Part shown: positions 34,165 through 47,200 of the stretch, piece by piece | Layout of the letters: each line of letters begins with the position of its first letter | Position numbering within the stretch: position 1 is the first letter of the stretch | NCBI RefSeq assembly: GCF_014851395.1 | Contig: NW_024042261.1 | Coordinates: forward strand, 32,751,942 to 32,815,941 | Direction: 5' to 3' | Origin: Micropterus salmoides | Taxonomy: Eukaryota; Chordata; Actinopteri; Centrarchiformes; Centrarchidae | Length of the DNA: 64,000 nucleotides | Program-made: the position numbers and the translations under genes | The notes under the pieces: model-generated | Told to the model about the DNA's origin: nothing | Database searches by the model: none | Seen by the model: the letters and a program-made list of their open reading frames with translations, nothing else

Positions 34165-35293
34165 TTAGAGAAAGACGACATAATTCTCAGGGATTAAACC
34201 TGTTTTTCCCTCGTATGTTGCTTGGAGCCAGCCTGGTTCAACAGAGGGGTAGACTACAGGACAAAAAGAGAGAAAAAAAAATGCATAAGTCTAATAAGAG
34301 GAGAGAAGCAGATTCTTAATCTAGTGAAACCTGATTAGACGCACTGAGCCTGTCTTTGGTTACATTATTTCAAAGACTTGGTGAATAGCAGCAAAATAGG
34401 CAGAAAAATAAACATAGCATACTTGGGGTCAGACTGCTCTTTAAATTCAGTCCCTCTTTATATTATCTTAGCAGGATTGGATCATCTTCCTTACTCACAC
34501 ACATACAGTATCAACCATAAAAAAATAAAGTTAATCTTTGCCTTTAATGATCAGCTAAAGCTATCTAGCAAAGATACGGTGGATAAGGATGAAGAAAATA
34601 CTGTTAATATACTCTCTAAGGTCTGCTGGTAACTGATAAGGAGAGTTTGTTGACGTTTTTGGCGTTTGGCTGCTGGTTCCGTTAACAGGGAACAGGCTCT
34701 GGTGCCTTCCACTACTAGGTTACAGTGACCTGCCTGCACTGGTTGCGGGCCAAGTCATCTCTTCATGGAAAAGGCAAGAGGCAATAAAAAATCCAGGGGC
34801 TGTTTGGTTTCAGCAATGCATATGGGGGTGTCACACTAAAAGCAAAATTATTTCATCCCTCCACATAACACTGGGAATTAGCCAAGTCCTTGCTGTGTGC
34901 TGCCAGTACACAACAGACTGTCTGTGTACACTGTTCAAATATCAGCCTACGCAAAAAAGCATTTGTGCTGTTGTGAGCACTTCTGCAGCAAAGTAATTGT
35001 CAGCTGAAGCATATAATGTTCTTCTTGTATTGGCTATGCTTACCATTTGAAAAGTGCGCCCCCTGAGGGAAGCTGAGCTCATGGCTGTGCTCTGCCTCAC
35101 AGGAATACATCGCCTTGGCATCTCTAGTAAAGACAACAAAAACAGGCATTGTCATGGCAGATTTTAAGGAGATGACAGTGATGATTAATTATGTTAAAAT
35201 GTTGTAGATGGAGTCATGTTTTTACAGCACCTTCCGACTGGAACAGACTGTGAGGAAGAGGTATTTTCAAAAAGCAGTGCTCTGGCAGCGACC
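34165..35293 (-). CDS. arhgap42: arhgap42 C-terminal SH3 domain exons
   Basis: Exon 35293-35231 (VAARALLFENTSSSQSVPVG) leads into the SH3 domain: exon 35123-35044 (DAKAMYSCEAEHSHELSFPQ) and exon 34253-34165 (YPSVEPGWLQATYEGKTGLI, PENYVVFL, stop TAA). ALYDY is represented by AMYSCEAEH; GWL and PENYV are the ligand-groove motifs. Confidence 0.96.
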
Positions 35294-38200
35294 CTGAAAA
35301 AATATGAAAAACATTATACTTCACTTCATGTGATTGTGTCAAGGACAAAATAAGCAGCTGAAAAACTTAGTGTTTTAAAGTCACCCATAGGAAAATATGT
35401 CCTGTGATCAGATGTTCAGACTGATTAAAATTCTAATACCATATACTTCTCATTGTTTAGAACAAGGTTAAAGGTATAACAACACAGTATGGGAGGTTTC
35501 CTTCCTATGGGCGAATTCAGCTTCAGCACGGTGGTGAATTGAGTTATTGAGTTGAGAACTATATAACAGGGCTGCACTTGACCCTGCATGCAACAACCTC
35601 AGAGTCAAGGGGACCACAGAGCTTAGGGCAAGCTGGGTGGGTGCTAGGAAACTACTTGAGAGACCGTGTGACTGACTTCTCAGATATGACAAGCCAAACA
35701 ATCTGTTTGTCCCGAGAGAACGAGTGCAGGCTGTTGTTGGGTCACATCAACCCCAGAGCAGGCAGAGCGTAATTAAAGCCAGCTCTCCCACCAGAGAGGA
35801 AAAAACATAAATCTCATAACACATACTCATCTGATCTTAGAAACTGCAGACGAAAGAGGAGGCTGATGACTCAGAGGGGAGAGACAGAGAGAGGGAGGAA
35901 GCCAGAAAGGAATGCTGCAGAACTATTGTCTTCAAGCATTATTGACTTGTTGTTATGTTGTTGGGGCACAGAAAACTGCACACATACATTTTGCCCTTCT
36001 ATTTATATCTATAACTATAATAACTAATTATCTACGTTTCTCAGACCAACAGTCCAAAATCCAAAGATTTTATATTCACAACGATATAAACAAACCAGCA
36101 AATCCTCATATTTGAGAGCTTGGAACCAGTGAATGTTTGACATTTCTTCTTGATAGATAAATACTATTAATTCATTATTAGTACTGCGTTTTAAGTGAGT
36201 AATAATGAAATGAAATATCATTACACTGCAGTTGACATGATAAGTATTAGAAGTGGTAGGTTATAATGAGTAAAATTATTAGATTTTTAAAACTCATTAC
36301 ACTGAGCCAGGTCTTTGGTAGCCGTTGCTGACTGAGATGTCCATCCTGCGGCGGATCATTTGTTTTGGTGGAAGGTCTGGGTGCTCTTTTGGCTCCAGTG
36401 TTGACAGACTTTGGACAGATCCAGAGCAGCTCCTGCGGCCTTGAGGGAGACACACAAATAATAACTCCTGTTTCTTTGTAAATGACACAAAGACACAACA
36501 TTTTGATCCTAAAACAGCTCACACAACACACTAAGTATCTAAGCTCTGTAAATCATATTTAACACTGCTGTTTATATTATGCTCAAGTAAAGGGGTGCTG
36601 TCGCTCTTTCACAGTATTAAGTCCTTGTGGGATAAGTTATAACATTAAAACCATCCAGTTTATGAATTCTGTCATAAAACAAATTACACGTTCATCACGT
36701 TTCTTTCCATGCAAGGGAAACAAAATCAATGAATTAATGAAAGGCAAGCTTAACCTGGCATTACTTGACGATTATCCTACCTTCAGATATATGCACTGAT
36801 TTCAGAGAGGGAGCAGCTGAGCGGTTCAACAGTGCTGGCCTGATGTCAGGGCGGCAGTGGGGGGCTTTTTTGGGGGCAGGAGACAGCATGGGCGCGGTGC
36901 TGACTGAGGACAGACTGAGAGCATCCTCTGACTCTCCATCTGTACGCCCTGCATCCTCCTTGGAGCTAGACTCTGGGCTGCTGACACATACAGCACTCCT
37001 GGGGCCATTTGAGAGCTGTGATGGCGTTCGGCGGAGGTCCAGGAGCAACTTGTCCTTGACCTGAGCAGAGGAAGCTGTTTTGGAAGAGCTATTCTGCTCA
37101 GAGGAGTGGGAGGACAAAGACTCCATGCTGCCCATAGGTGTGCTGCTCGGACTGCTGCTGAAAGTGTCACCTATACAGGGACCAGAGAAGAGGCATACAA
37201 GGGCCTCATTAAAACCTGCTGAAGTGACTGTGGCTTTCCATTTAAAAATACTTACAGCTAATATAAGGTGAATCTTTCAGAAATGTGGTGATGCAGTGTG
37301 TGCAGATGTCTGATATTAAAGGCCACTGACAGGTTTTGGGAAATTGTGATGTGATTGTGATGACCTGTGGTGATAACTTCTGCTTTGGTACTCACTTTCT
37401 GCATCAGCCAGGCACAGTGTTGGGGTGTAGAGGCTGCGTGGCTTCCTGGGCCCAGTGGACAGACAGATGGCCCTGCTCCTGCGAGAGCCAGGCCGGCTCT
37501 GGGGCTGGGGCAGGGGCACATTGGGGTCCGGAGGTTGGTGGAAGATCTGGAAGTCCAGAGAGGAGAACTGATTATTCAACACAACTACACAATCAGAGCA
37601 TTCCTTATCAATACACACTGGTATTTAAATTGAGTTTTTGAAGTTTGCAACCAATATGTTAAGACTCTCGCTACCCAGAGATTAAATGGCGATCTATATC
37701 ATGACACTCCAGAATTTTGTCAACAAAGAGAGATTTAGCCAAACATTTTATACCGAGGTAGCAATCTCCTTGTCCTGGTTACATTACACCCGCTATAAGG
37801 TATAATACAACCAGAGGTATCTATATTCAGTGTTCTCAGTTCTTTAAAGTAAGAATCAAATGTACATTGTATTGGTTAGATGATACAGGTATAATTATAA
37901 GCATACTGTCTGTCCAAAGCCAAATAATGACTCACCTTGATGAAGTTCTCAATAAGTATTTCCACCACTATGTTCTGGAACTTGATATTCATCATTGCGG
38001 CCACAGTTTCCTCTTGTGACCGCATCAGAGTGGGCCCAAAGATGACGCCCAGATTGGACACTGTCATCAGGTTGTGCTGGCTTTGTGTGGAAACTCTGCA
38101 GGTAGAGAAAATGCATGTCACACAAGGATAAGATGCTGTTCTCTGTTGATACGCCCATAATGATAACTCTTAACCGAACTGTGGTGACAGTTTTGTTCTC

Positions 38201-41200
38201 TACCAGGTACTGACAGTTTTAGAGACGCCTATAAATGCATTAAAGTGTCCTCTGTGAACTGTGAAGACAATTTAATCAGTCTCTACTCTCTGTTTTTAGG
38301 GCTGCAGTGTAACAGATTCATTACAGGACTACATACGTGACGAGGTGTTTTATTAGTAGCTCCAGCATTTCCTTGTTCTTCTCTGGCAGCTTATGAACCA
38401 AAGCATGGACAGCACACACCCTGTAGTTCTGGTCATCTGACTCTGAGGAAAGGCACACCGATTTAAAAGGATCGAGAGGCTTATTAAAATTGTAAAGTAT
38501 TACAGTGACTATGATCAGGCTAATTTAATATTATATTGTAATTACTATATTGACATGGTAATAGCAGACCAATATGAATGTGGCTATGCATCAACATTTA
38601 ACATAAGATTTGATCACGCTAAACATGAATTCCATGTACATAAATAGAAAATTCCACTTCAAATTGTGGTGGGAAAAAAACACATCAACTTCTTCAAACT
38701 CTTCAAATTCCAAATCAACTTGAGACACCATATCTAGATGTGTAAAAATAAGCAAATAAACCAATTTAACGTCTCAGTGTGAAATGACATGAGAGCTATG
38801 TGATACAGAAATTGTTCAGTCTTTGTTCATTTGATTTCCCCACTGTCAGGGCCTGGATGCAGTGCGCACAAAGCTATCTAATTTTAATACATTAGAAATG
38901 TATTTTAGTTCAAACTCAATTAGGTTAGATACAAATTCTATTTGATCAAAATAAGTATAAAAATATACAATTTTCCCATTCATCTTCTGCCACAAACACA
39001 ATTTACCATTAGATATTCTTAAATATACCTTTTCTACAGTAAACAGATGGCATGCTTCATTACTGGTGTATGTTTTGAATTTGACCATGCTCTGCCAACT
39101 TAACAATCTCTTTCATGTAGAATAATAAAATGAAAGAGAGCTGTAGGAAAATATCTACCATATTGTAGGTATTACACTTTTCATAACTTACTGACAGCCA
39201 TGATAAAATCCTTGTGGAGCTTGAAAGTCATTAGAGGATCAGAGAGACACCTGGTGAATAAAGACAACAATTGTCATTTTTTGACATGACACAGGTCTTT
39301 TGAATGCACTTTCTTTTGTGAGTCATTGGTAATTCTGAATGCATGACTAACACCAGGAAGGTTTCAAAGAGGCATTATGGAGATAATGATGATCCCTGAC
39401 AGCTAAGGACAGCTGATGGGGCGAGCTGACCTGAGGTAATTCTTCAGACCGCTGGTAATAGTTTTGTTGTCCCACGTTTCTGGATCCAGGTCCATATCCA
39501 CAGGTGCTTTGGATGCTATTGGAAACACATTGTAAGTAATCACCCTGAAGGAACCAATACAACCTGACAGGCTGCTTAAATGGGCATTAGAAACACTGAT
39601 TTTCTTCTTGTGTACAGAGACTCAAGAGGAAAGTCTGAAATAACCTTTTACTTCATCTAATAAGGCAATGACAAAGTAATCAGGTCAGATGGATGTTACA
39701 CTGTCACACCACAAGGAGGACCTCTTTCCTCACTCTGCAGGGTCACATTATGTTTGCTAAAGCTCTAGATTCAACTTAAGATGGTTGTCAAAATGAGCTG
39801 TTTATACACTAATGCTTTAAAAAGTTAATTTAAAAAATAGTAGTTTCTACACTGTGAGTGGGAAAATATTATTATGTTATTTATTTCTGATTTAAATGAT
39901 ACTTACAAAAGACTGTGGTCATCAGCTTCTGTACTTTGGAGTTGACCCCTCCAATTCTGTACAGTCCCATTGTATTTATGCCTGCGTGGCGATAAAAAAG
40001 AAAATTAAAGGACTGGAAAAAGGAACAAAGATTTGCTGTTCAGTTGAGACTTATGCCAATACACTGTCTTGTCCTGTCCACTAATGAATAAAGTGCATTG
40101 TTATTCAAAATCACAGCCATGCTGTACTCAAGTAATTTCACATTAAAACAGACAGATTTAAATGCCTCACCTCTCATCTCCACCAGGTCAATGCATCTCC
40201 TTACAAAGTTAAAGCCCGCCTCATTAAGAAATGCTGTAATACAACATGAGAAAAAGGTTGACACGTCAATTACCATCTGGGTTAACCACGCACCATGCAG
40301 GAATAATAAGCTCTCCCCTATGCTTGCGCTCCGATTAGGAAGATACAACCCCTGTGCTGGAAGGCTCCACTATGTCAGCTGAGTAGGTGTATTTCATGTA
40401 ATTGTGTTAATGAACAGAGATAGCTACAGATAACAAACAATGCGTTTTCATGTGTGTGTGTTGGAGATTTTTAGAAAGCTGAATTTATGCATTCAGATGA
40501 TGAAAGGGGTTTGGAAAGATTAAAAAAAACACACTTACTCTCTTCCTTTTTGCTTAATATGGCTGGTAGGTTGTAAATCTAGAGAAGGTTTACAAAAAGC
40601 ATCATTAAGTTTAGAACCCTTAGGAACAAAATGCCAGAAAGAAGAGAAATATGTCACACGTTAAGTTTTTCCTGTACTTTAAGAGGACTGTCCTATTATT
40701 AGCGCAAGTGGAAGATGAGGTCATTGTTTCTTTAAAAGACTTAACTTGAACCCACCAGAAGAGGGTGCCAGTGACAAATAATTCAGTTATGGTATTGTTT
40801 TCTTGTCAAACAAACAAATAAAAAACATCCTGGCCAAACAGCAGCCAGCACAAAATGAATCTTTCAAAGACAAAGAGGCAGAGTTCCTCACCGGCTCCTT
40901 GCCATCCATGGCCTCCAGCCACAATCTTCTGTTAGACTCTGACAGTGCCTGCAGTGTCATAACGCCATGCCTGGAAAGATTTCAGAGAAAAGCTGGTCTC
41001 AGTCTGATCTCATTGCCTTGGGGCCCCTGGAGAGACATTGTTTACACTGGCTGAGACCACTATAAAAGGACTAGTGTGACTAAAATAGTTCATGTGCAAA
41101 TGCTTGACTTTAAACTGTGCCCTCAGTTGGCTTGGCGCTTCACATTCCACTCCCAATTAAATACACTACATGTGATTATTATTAGAGTGATTAATTTTTA

Positions 41201-44200
41201 TGCACCCAACATGCATACACGTTCATCATCTGTGTTCTACAGCATAGCAGTTCTCTTGTCTCATGTCGACACCTCACTGTGTGCTACATGTGCTTTAAAC
41301 TGGTCTCAGCATTATCTGCAGCACTACAGGATATAGTAACCTAATAACATTATGGGATGATACTGGCAAACAATAACAAACCCCAACTAGTAGTGATAGT
41401 TAGTTCTAGCATGGAGCCATGTCAAGTTGCATTTGTTGCGATTAACAGGTAATATCAACCAAACTGCAAATTGGATATATTTGACCAGGTTTTGAGAAAT
41501 CTATCTCTGAAGGAATTTCATTTGTGATGCTCACAACATTGAAAAAAGATTTAAAAGATTCAACAGCAAAAAGAGTGACCCTGTTACCCTGTCAGTTTCC
41601 TAGTCCCTATGAAAACTGTTGACAGTGAGGTCTGTGGATTTTCTATGGTATCAGGAACACTTTTTCCAAAAAGACATCTTGCTTTTGAATTTTTTAATAT
41701 AACACTTTTCATTGCTTTGAGCACCAAAATTTGGAGATGGATCTCTCAAATCTGGGCAAATAAAATAAAGTCATTTGCATGGCTGACTACCTTTTAGTAA
41801 TCTGGCGAACCAATGCTTTAAAATTGAGGTTCTGAGATGGGTTGCCCTGATTCTGGCCAGGCTATAAATGTTATAGCATGTTTATTATAATGAGGATGAA
41901 TGGATGAGCTTGAAGCTGACTAGAGTTGGCCCACATTGTCCTTGTGGTTTGAACAAGCACCCTGGGGCATCGCTGTTCATGATAAATGAGTTGTCCTGCA
42001 AATAAACTGCAGTTATTGTCCATGCTCAGCAGCACTCACCTAGGGTGAGCCGTGCTGGCCCCACTAGTGTTTTACAACAATAAGTGTTGAGCTAGAGCTA
42101 TATTCTGAAATACACATCACAATAATGAGCACATATTAAGCTCTCATAACAAAAAACTTGATCAACTGAACCACTGTTAATCAGTGGGCAGCCAACTCTG
42201 AAGAGAGGCAAAATGAAGAATAGAATAAGATACATTTATGTGTTATTTAAGTAATTGCATACAAGCAGAAATAATTTAAGAATATGTCTTATATGCCAAG
42301 AGTTGTCTGATTTTGTGAAGTGTTAAGAAGGCAACAGTATTTTATTAGAAGGCTGGGATTTGAGATTGAGTGAATCATACGATTAGCAGCACACATGCAG
42401 CACATGCAACTGCTCTGAAAGGGCAGCAGTGGTCAGTTCACATACCGGACTTTACAGAAAAACTGAAGCGGTCTGAAAAGAGTTCCACGATAGATGTCAT
42501 TTCTACATTGACATGAACACAGAGAAAAGACGGAATGGGTTCAAAAATAGAGTAAATATCGATGTTGTGGACATACAACAAACAAGAGCTTGGGAGGGAG
42601 AGGACTAGGGGAACATGCAGCACACAAACAGAGCTGAAAACATCTAAAATCTGGTAAACAGGGAGTCTTGAAGATGTTAATCTAAACTCCCATGATAATC
42701 TGGGTTAATTGCCAGTATCAGTTGGGTTCAATAAAACACAAAATGCATGAGAAAAAAACATCCCACATGCAGTTCATCAATGTTAAAATGTTAGTTCTTA
42801 AAAAAAAATCTGTTTAACCATTGTGTGTCTTAGATGATTTTACCACTGACTCCATGTGGGTGACTTGGGCTTTGGTAGACAGCGAATATGTGAAAAACTT
42901 GTTTAGCCTAAAATGTATTATTTTACTGTAAACTTGCCATGGTAACTATTATCATTTACTCCATTTCCCAAAAGCCGCTCTAATTTATTGTATAGTATAT
43001 TAAAAACAAATGAAACAAACCATAGCATGCCAATTTATTGATACTGAATTTGGTGATGTGGAATGTGGAATTGCTTTCTTCAAATGCTGTCTCCTAACTA
43101 TTGATGGAAAACAAATGTCAACATAACACAAAATGGTGGTAACAGTATTACATATAACGTTTTGTGTATGTTTTCAGTCCATATAAGTGATAAGACATTT
43201 TGGGAACATGTAGATGATTCAGACGGTCACAGACCTCTCCACCACTTCAATATCAAAGCAGAAACGCTTGTCAATTGAGTCAGTTTTCCTCCGAATGCAG
43301 GACTTCAGCTTGAACATCTCCGCCTGGTTCAGGACAAGACCGTTCTAAAAATAACACACCATGCATTAATAAATATAAAATTAAATTAGAAATGACAGAA
43401 ATTGAAATGCACTTGTGAAGCCTTCATCTTTACTTCTTCCCTTGATAATGTTTATACAAGTATAAAAACAGCAATTGAGTATGACCAACCTATTAGTAAA
43501 TGCATAAACATAAAGGATTGGTAGATCTAATACACAAAGTATTACATATTATAACTTGATTATTTAATCTTTATGAAATCTCATGAAATTTTCATTCATT
43601 TGTAAGCGGAAATGCTTGCAAATGACGTGAATCTGCTTAGTTGATCGTGTACAAAACAAGTCACCTTTTCATTTCTTGAGCTCCCCTTTCTTGTTATTTA
43701 TGGATTTTGTTATCTTTGAACCATTTTTGTCTGCTTTCAGCTAACAAGTGTTTTGTTTTGTCATCTTGACTTTTTTCCCACTCTGGGGTGAGACATTCTT
43801 ATAAGCCTCAAGGGGTTCTTTGTTTCACCTACACAGATTATACTGGCTCAGTCTTTTCTTAGCTTTTATCATTTGTATATGCAACTAAACTGAACCAAAA
43901 AAACTATACTAAACTACCTGTTTCCCGGCCGACTTATTTTCAGTGTTGCTCATGGTGAAGGTCTTGCTGCCTTTCTCATATGTGCAGTAGTGACGTGTCC
44001 AAGTGCATCCCAGAGGACCTAAGACAGGAAAATGAAGAAGAAAATAGTGGTTCGGTCAAAATATTTTCTTGGAATCACAGGCATCTGGAAGGACTTCTAA
44101 AAATCAATTTGCAATTAAAGTGTGATAAATCAAAAGTTGTTTATCACTGCTGATAGAACGCTATGATTTGGGTATCTTCCCCCTTGTTTGAGAGCACATG

Positions 44201-47200
44201 AAAGTGAATCTGTAAACAGGATAAATTATGAGCTCTGTGTGAGAGGATCTCTTCTGCAAAGGCCTGGGAGAGCCCAAGACATGTTTATGGTGATGGATGT
44301 AAAACCATGCACTTTTAAGTGGCGGGCGGGGGGGGGGGGCTGGCTGGCTGAGAGTCCAGCTAGAAAGACTCACGTTTCTCCTGGACATACAGGAAGCCTT
44401 CCATCGTCCACTGGCCTGGGGGTTTATAGTCCTGATCTGCAGACTTGATCCTCTTCATGAGCTTCTCCACTTCCTGCTTTGTGCTCACAAAGTTGTTTCG
44501 TGTCTAATCAGAAAAGGTAGGATTGGATAATAATTGCATTAACAGAGGAAGTCTTGTGTACTGGCATTTTTTGCTGCAATTTCTCATGTCAAAAATACCC
44601 TTATTTTGCCCATATCAAGGGGCATAATGGGCGAAATAAAGGAAAAATCTGACAAATGCTTCATATTTTGACAGCTGCATGAGAACACCTGGGGAGAAGA
44701 ATAACTAACACACTGGCCAGCCATCTGAAAATACAGACCTGACATCTAATTGAAATATATTCTGTTTATATTGGATGAATGCACTAGAGGTGATCCTAAA
44801 TTTGGACAGAGACTCGGTTGTTAAAAGAGTCAGTTGTTAATGTTCCCAAGAATCCCTGTGTTTTAAAGTCAAAAAAGGTCAGCACGAGGCAGTTTTATAT
44901 CTACTACCAAAGAGATGCTGAGACAGCCTCACCTTCTCCAGCACCTTATTAGAGCTCTCTGTATCTGAAGACAAGGAAAGAGGGCTATGGAGTGGAAATT
45001 GTCAGGGCAATGGCACTGACATTTTGGGTCAGACAGAAATTTGGGCCCTCAGGCTGCTGGGGGTGAGACCATGGTGGTGAAACGAGGAGGTATGGCAGCA
45101 GCTGTAGTTTTTCTACCAACTTGGACTCTTTTCCTTGACACAGTACCATTAAATGGCCTGCAGTAACTGCCTGCAATACAACACTCTGAAAATATTGATC
45201 CTCTGTGCAGCAAAGAATCTCATTTAATCACACAGCTATCCATTAGTGAAAACTCTGCTTGTTATATCAGGGTATGATAAGCTGCAGAATCTGATTACGT
45301 GGCTGGTTGCCTTTGTGTGCAACCCCTGAGGTGTTGAGACTTACGTTCTGTAGGTTGAACTGGAGCTGCTGTTTGTATGGCTCAAATTCATGAGCCAGCT
45401 CATATCCTTCATGGTAGAATGTAAACAAACCCTGTAGAAAGGCCAGGAGCTGGAGAGGAACAATATTAAAGGGTGATTTACTGAGTTAATAAACAATATA
45501 AAGCTTGATTACTAATTCACACAAGAGAGCACATTTTAAAAATGTACACTGCAATATAAAACTTTCATTTTGAACACCAGCAACAATAACCACCATTACA
45601 ATCACACAATTGTCATTCATCCATGGATTTAATTATAATACTGTTGCCTAAAAAGTATATATTTATTTAAATTCTGTGCTATCAATTATTTTGTCAGAGC
45701 AAATGTCACATTCACTGTGGATATATACTTTTGGAGTAAAACTTTAATTCTAATGTACATTGCATTGTCAGTTAAAATCGAATTAATTCTTGTACAGGAT
45801 TGTACTTATTTTCATGTCGATGCACTGAATATTACACATACGATGAAGGCCAAAAAAAAGAAAGTTTTAGAGAGTTGTAGTTCTTTATTGCTGACATATA
45901 TTGATCTTATTTTCTGTATAACAACCAAGCATCCTTAACAATTGTGGAAAGAAGCACTGGTAGTATTGCAGAAGGAAAAAATGGATCCCATCCTAGGATG
46001 GAGGATCCCGCGAACATAGAGCTGCTCTCAGTCAAATCTCGAGACACAACTACTGACTTTATTTCTAGAATGAGGCTTGGCATATCAAATGTTCAAGGAT
46101 GAACCATCTGTGCCCAGATTCATACCAGGCAAGGTTGAGCTTTGTCATTTTTTCCACCACTACCTGGGGCCTAAAGATTTACATTTCTGGCCTGGGTTCT
46201 GGGTGAGCTGCCAGCGGATGTAAACAAATAGGAGTATGTGCTTTTAAAACAGCCACTTTGCTCCCATCTCACGTTCCCAGATATTTAACACTTAATGTTT
46301 CCAGGTAACTTGTCCTCTAAAGATATAAGAATTATAAAAAAAACCTAGATATATACCTGTGAGAGGTATAATTGTGCCTTTTTTCACTCAGGATAAGAGA
46401 CTACAGACATTTAAAAAGTCACTTGCATCAGTAGTAAGCACAAAGATTCAGTGCAGTTTTGACTATATGTCACTTAAACTAATCTGCATATATAGTAAAA
46501 AGGCAAAGCAATTACTGCATCTTCAGTATGCATTCAGCACCAACTGAGCACAGAAATATGTAATATGTAAATATGATACTTCTCTTACCGGCTCGACAAA
46601 CTGAAACTTCTTTTTTTCTTGCACTTCTTGTATTTTGAAAACATACTCAAGGGATGCATCATAAAAGACTTGTCTCTCTTTATCAATCTGCATGTCAGCC
46701 TGAGAATGAGCAAACAAACCAGGGTTAGTGCCATTACCAAGACAGGTCAAACTGGGAGAGTACAGTGTGGACAGAGAGTTCAAGCTTACATCACTACCTG
46801 GAAACAATGCGTGCTCAAAGTAATGTAGTAATGAGTAACGAATAGTGCACAAACACAAGCTTTACTTACAGGAGACACTCCATCCGCCAACCATAAAACA
46901 GCATTATTCAAAGACATGTTGGGGATCAGAAAATTTGTTATGGTTTTACCTCCTGCAGATATGCTTCTTTCTTTTTGGATGACAAGTTAAGGTGTCTCTC
47001 AAGCGTGGAGTAGTATTTCTCTGTTTCCTTATCAAATTTCTTCTTCCCCTCCTAAAAAAGATCAACAAGGCACATGAAAGGCTTAAACATTACCAAAAAT
47101 GTGTCATGCACTCCTGATGTAGGTGTTTGTGATTGAACTGCCACTAGGTGGAGGTCTAACTACATTTTCACATGGCATTTTGCCGCATGTCATTTAAAAT

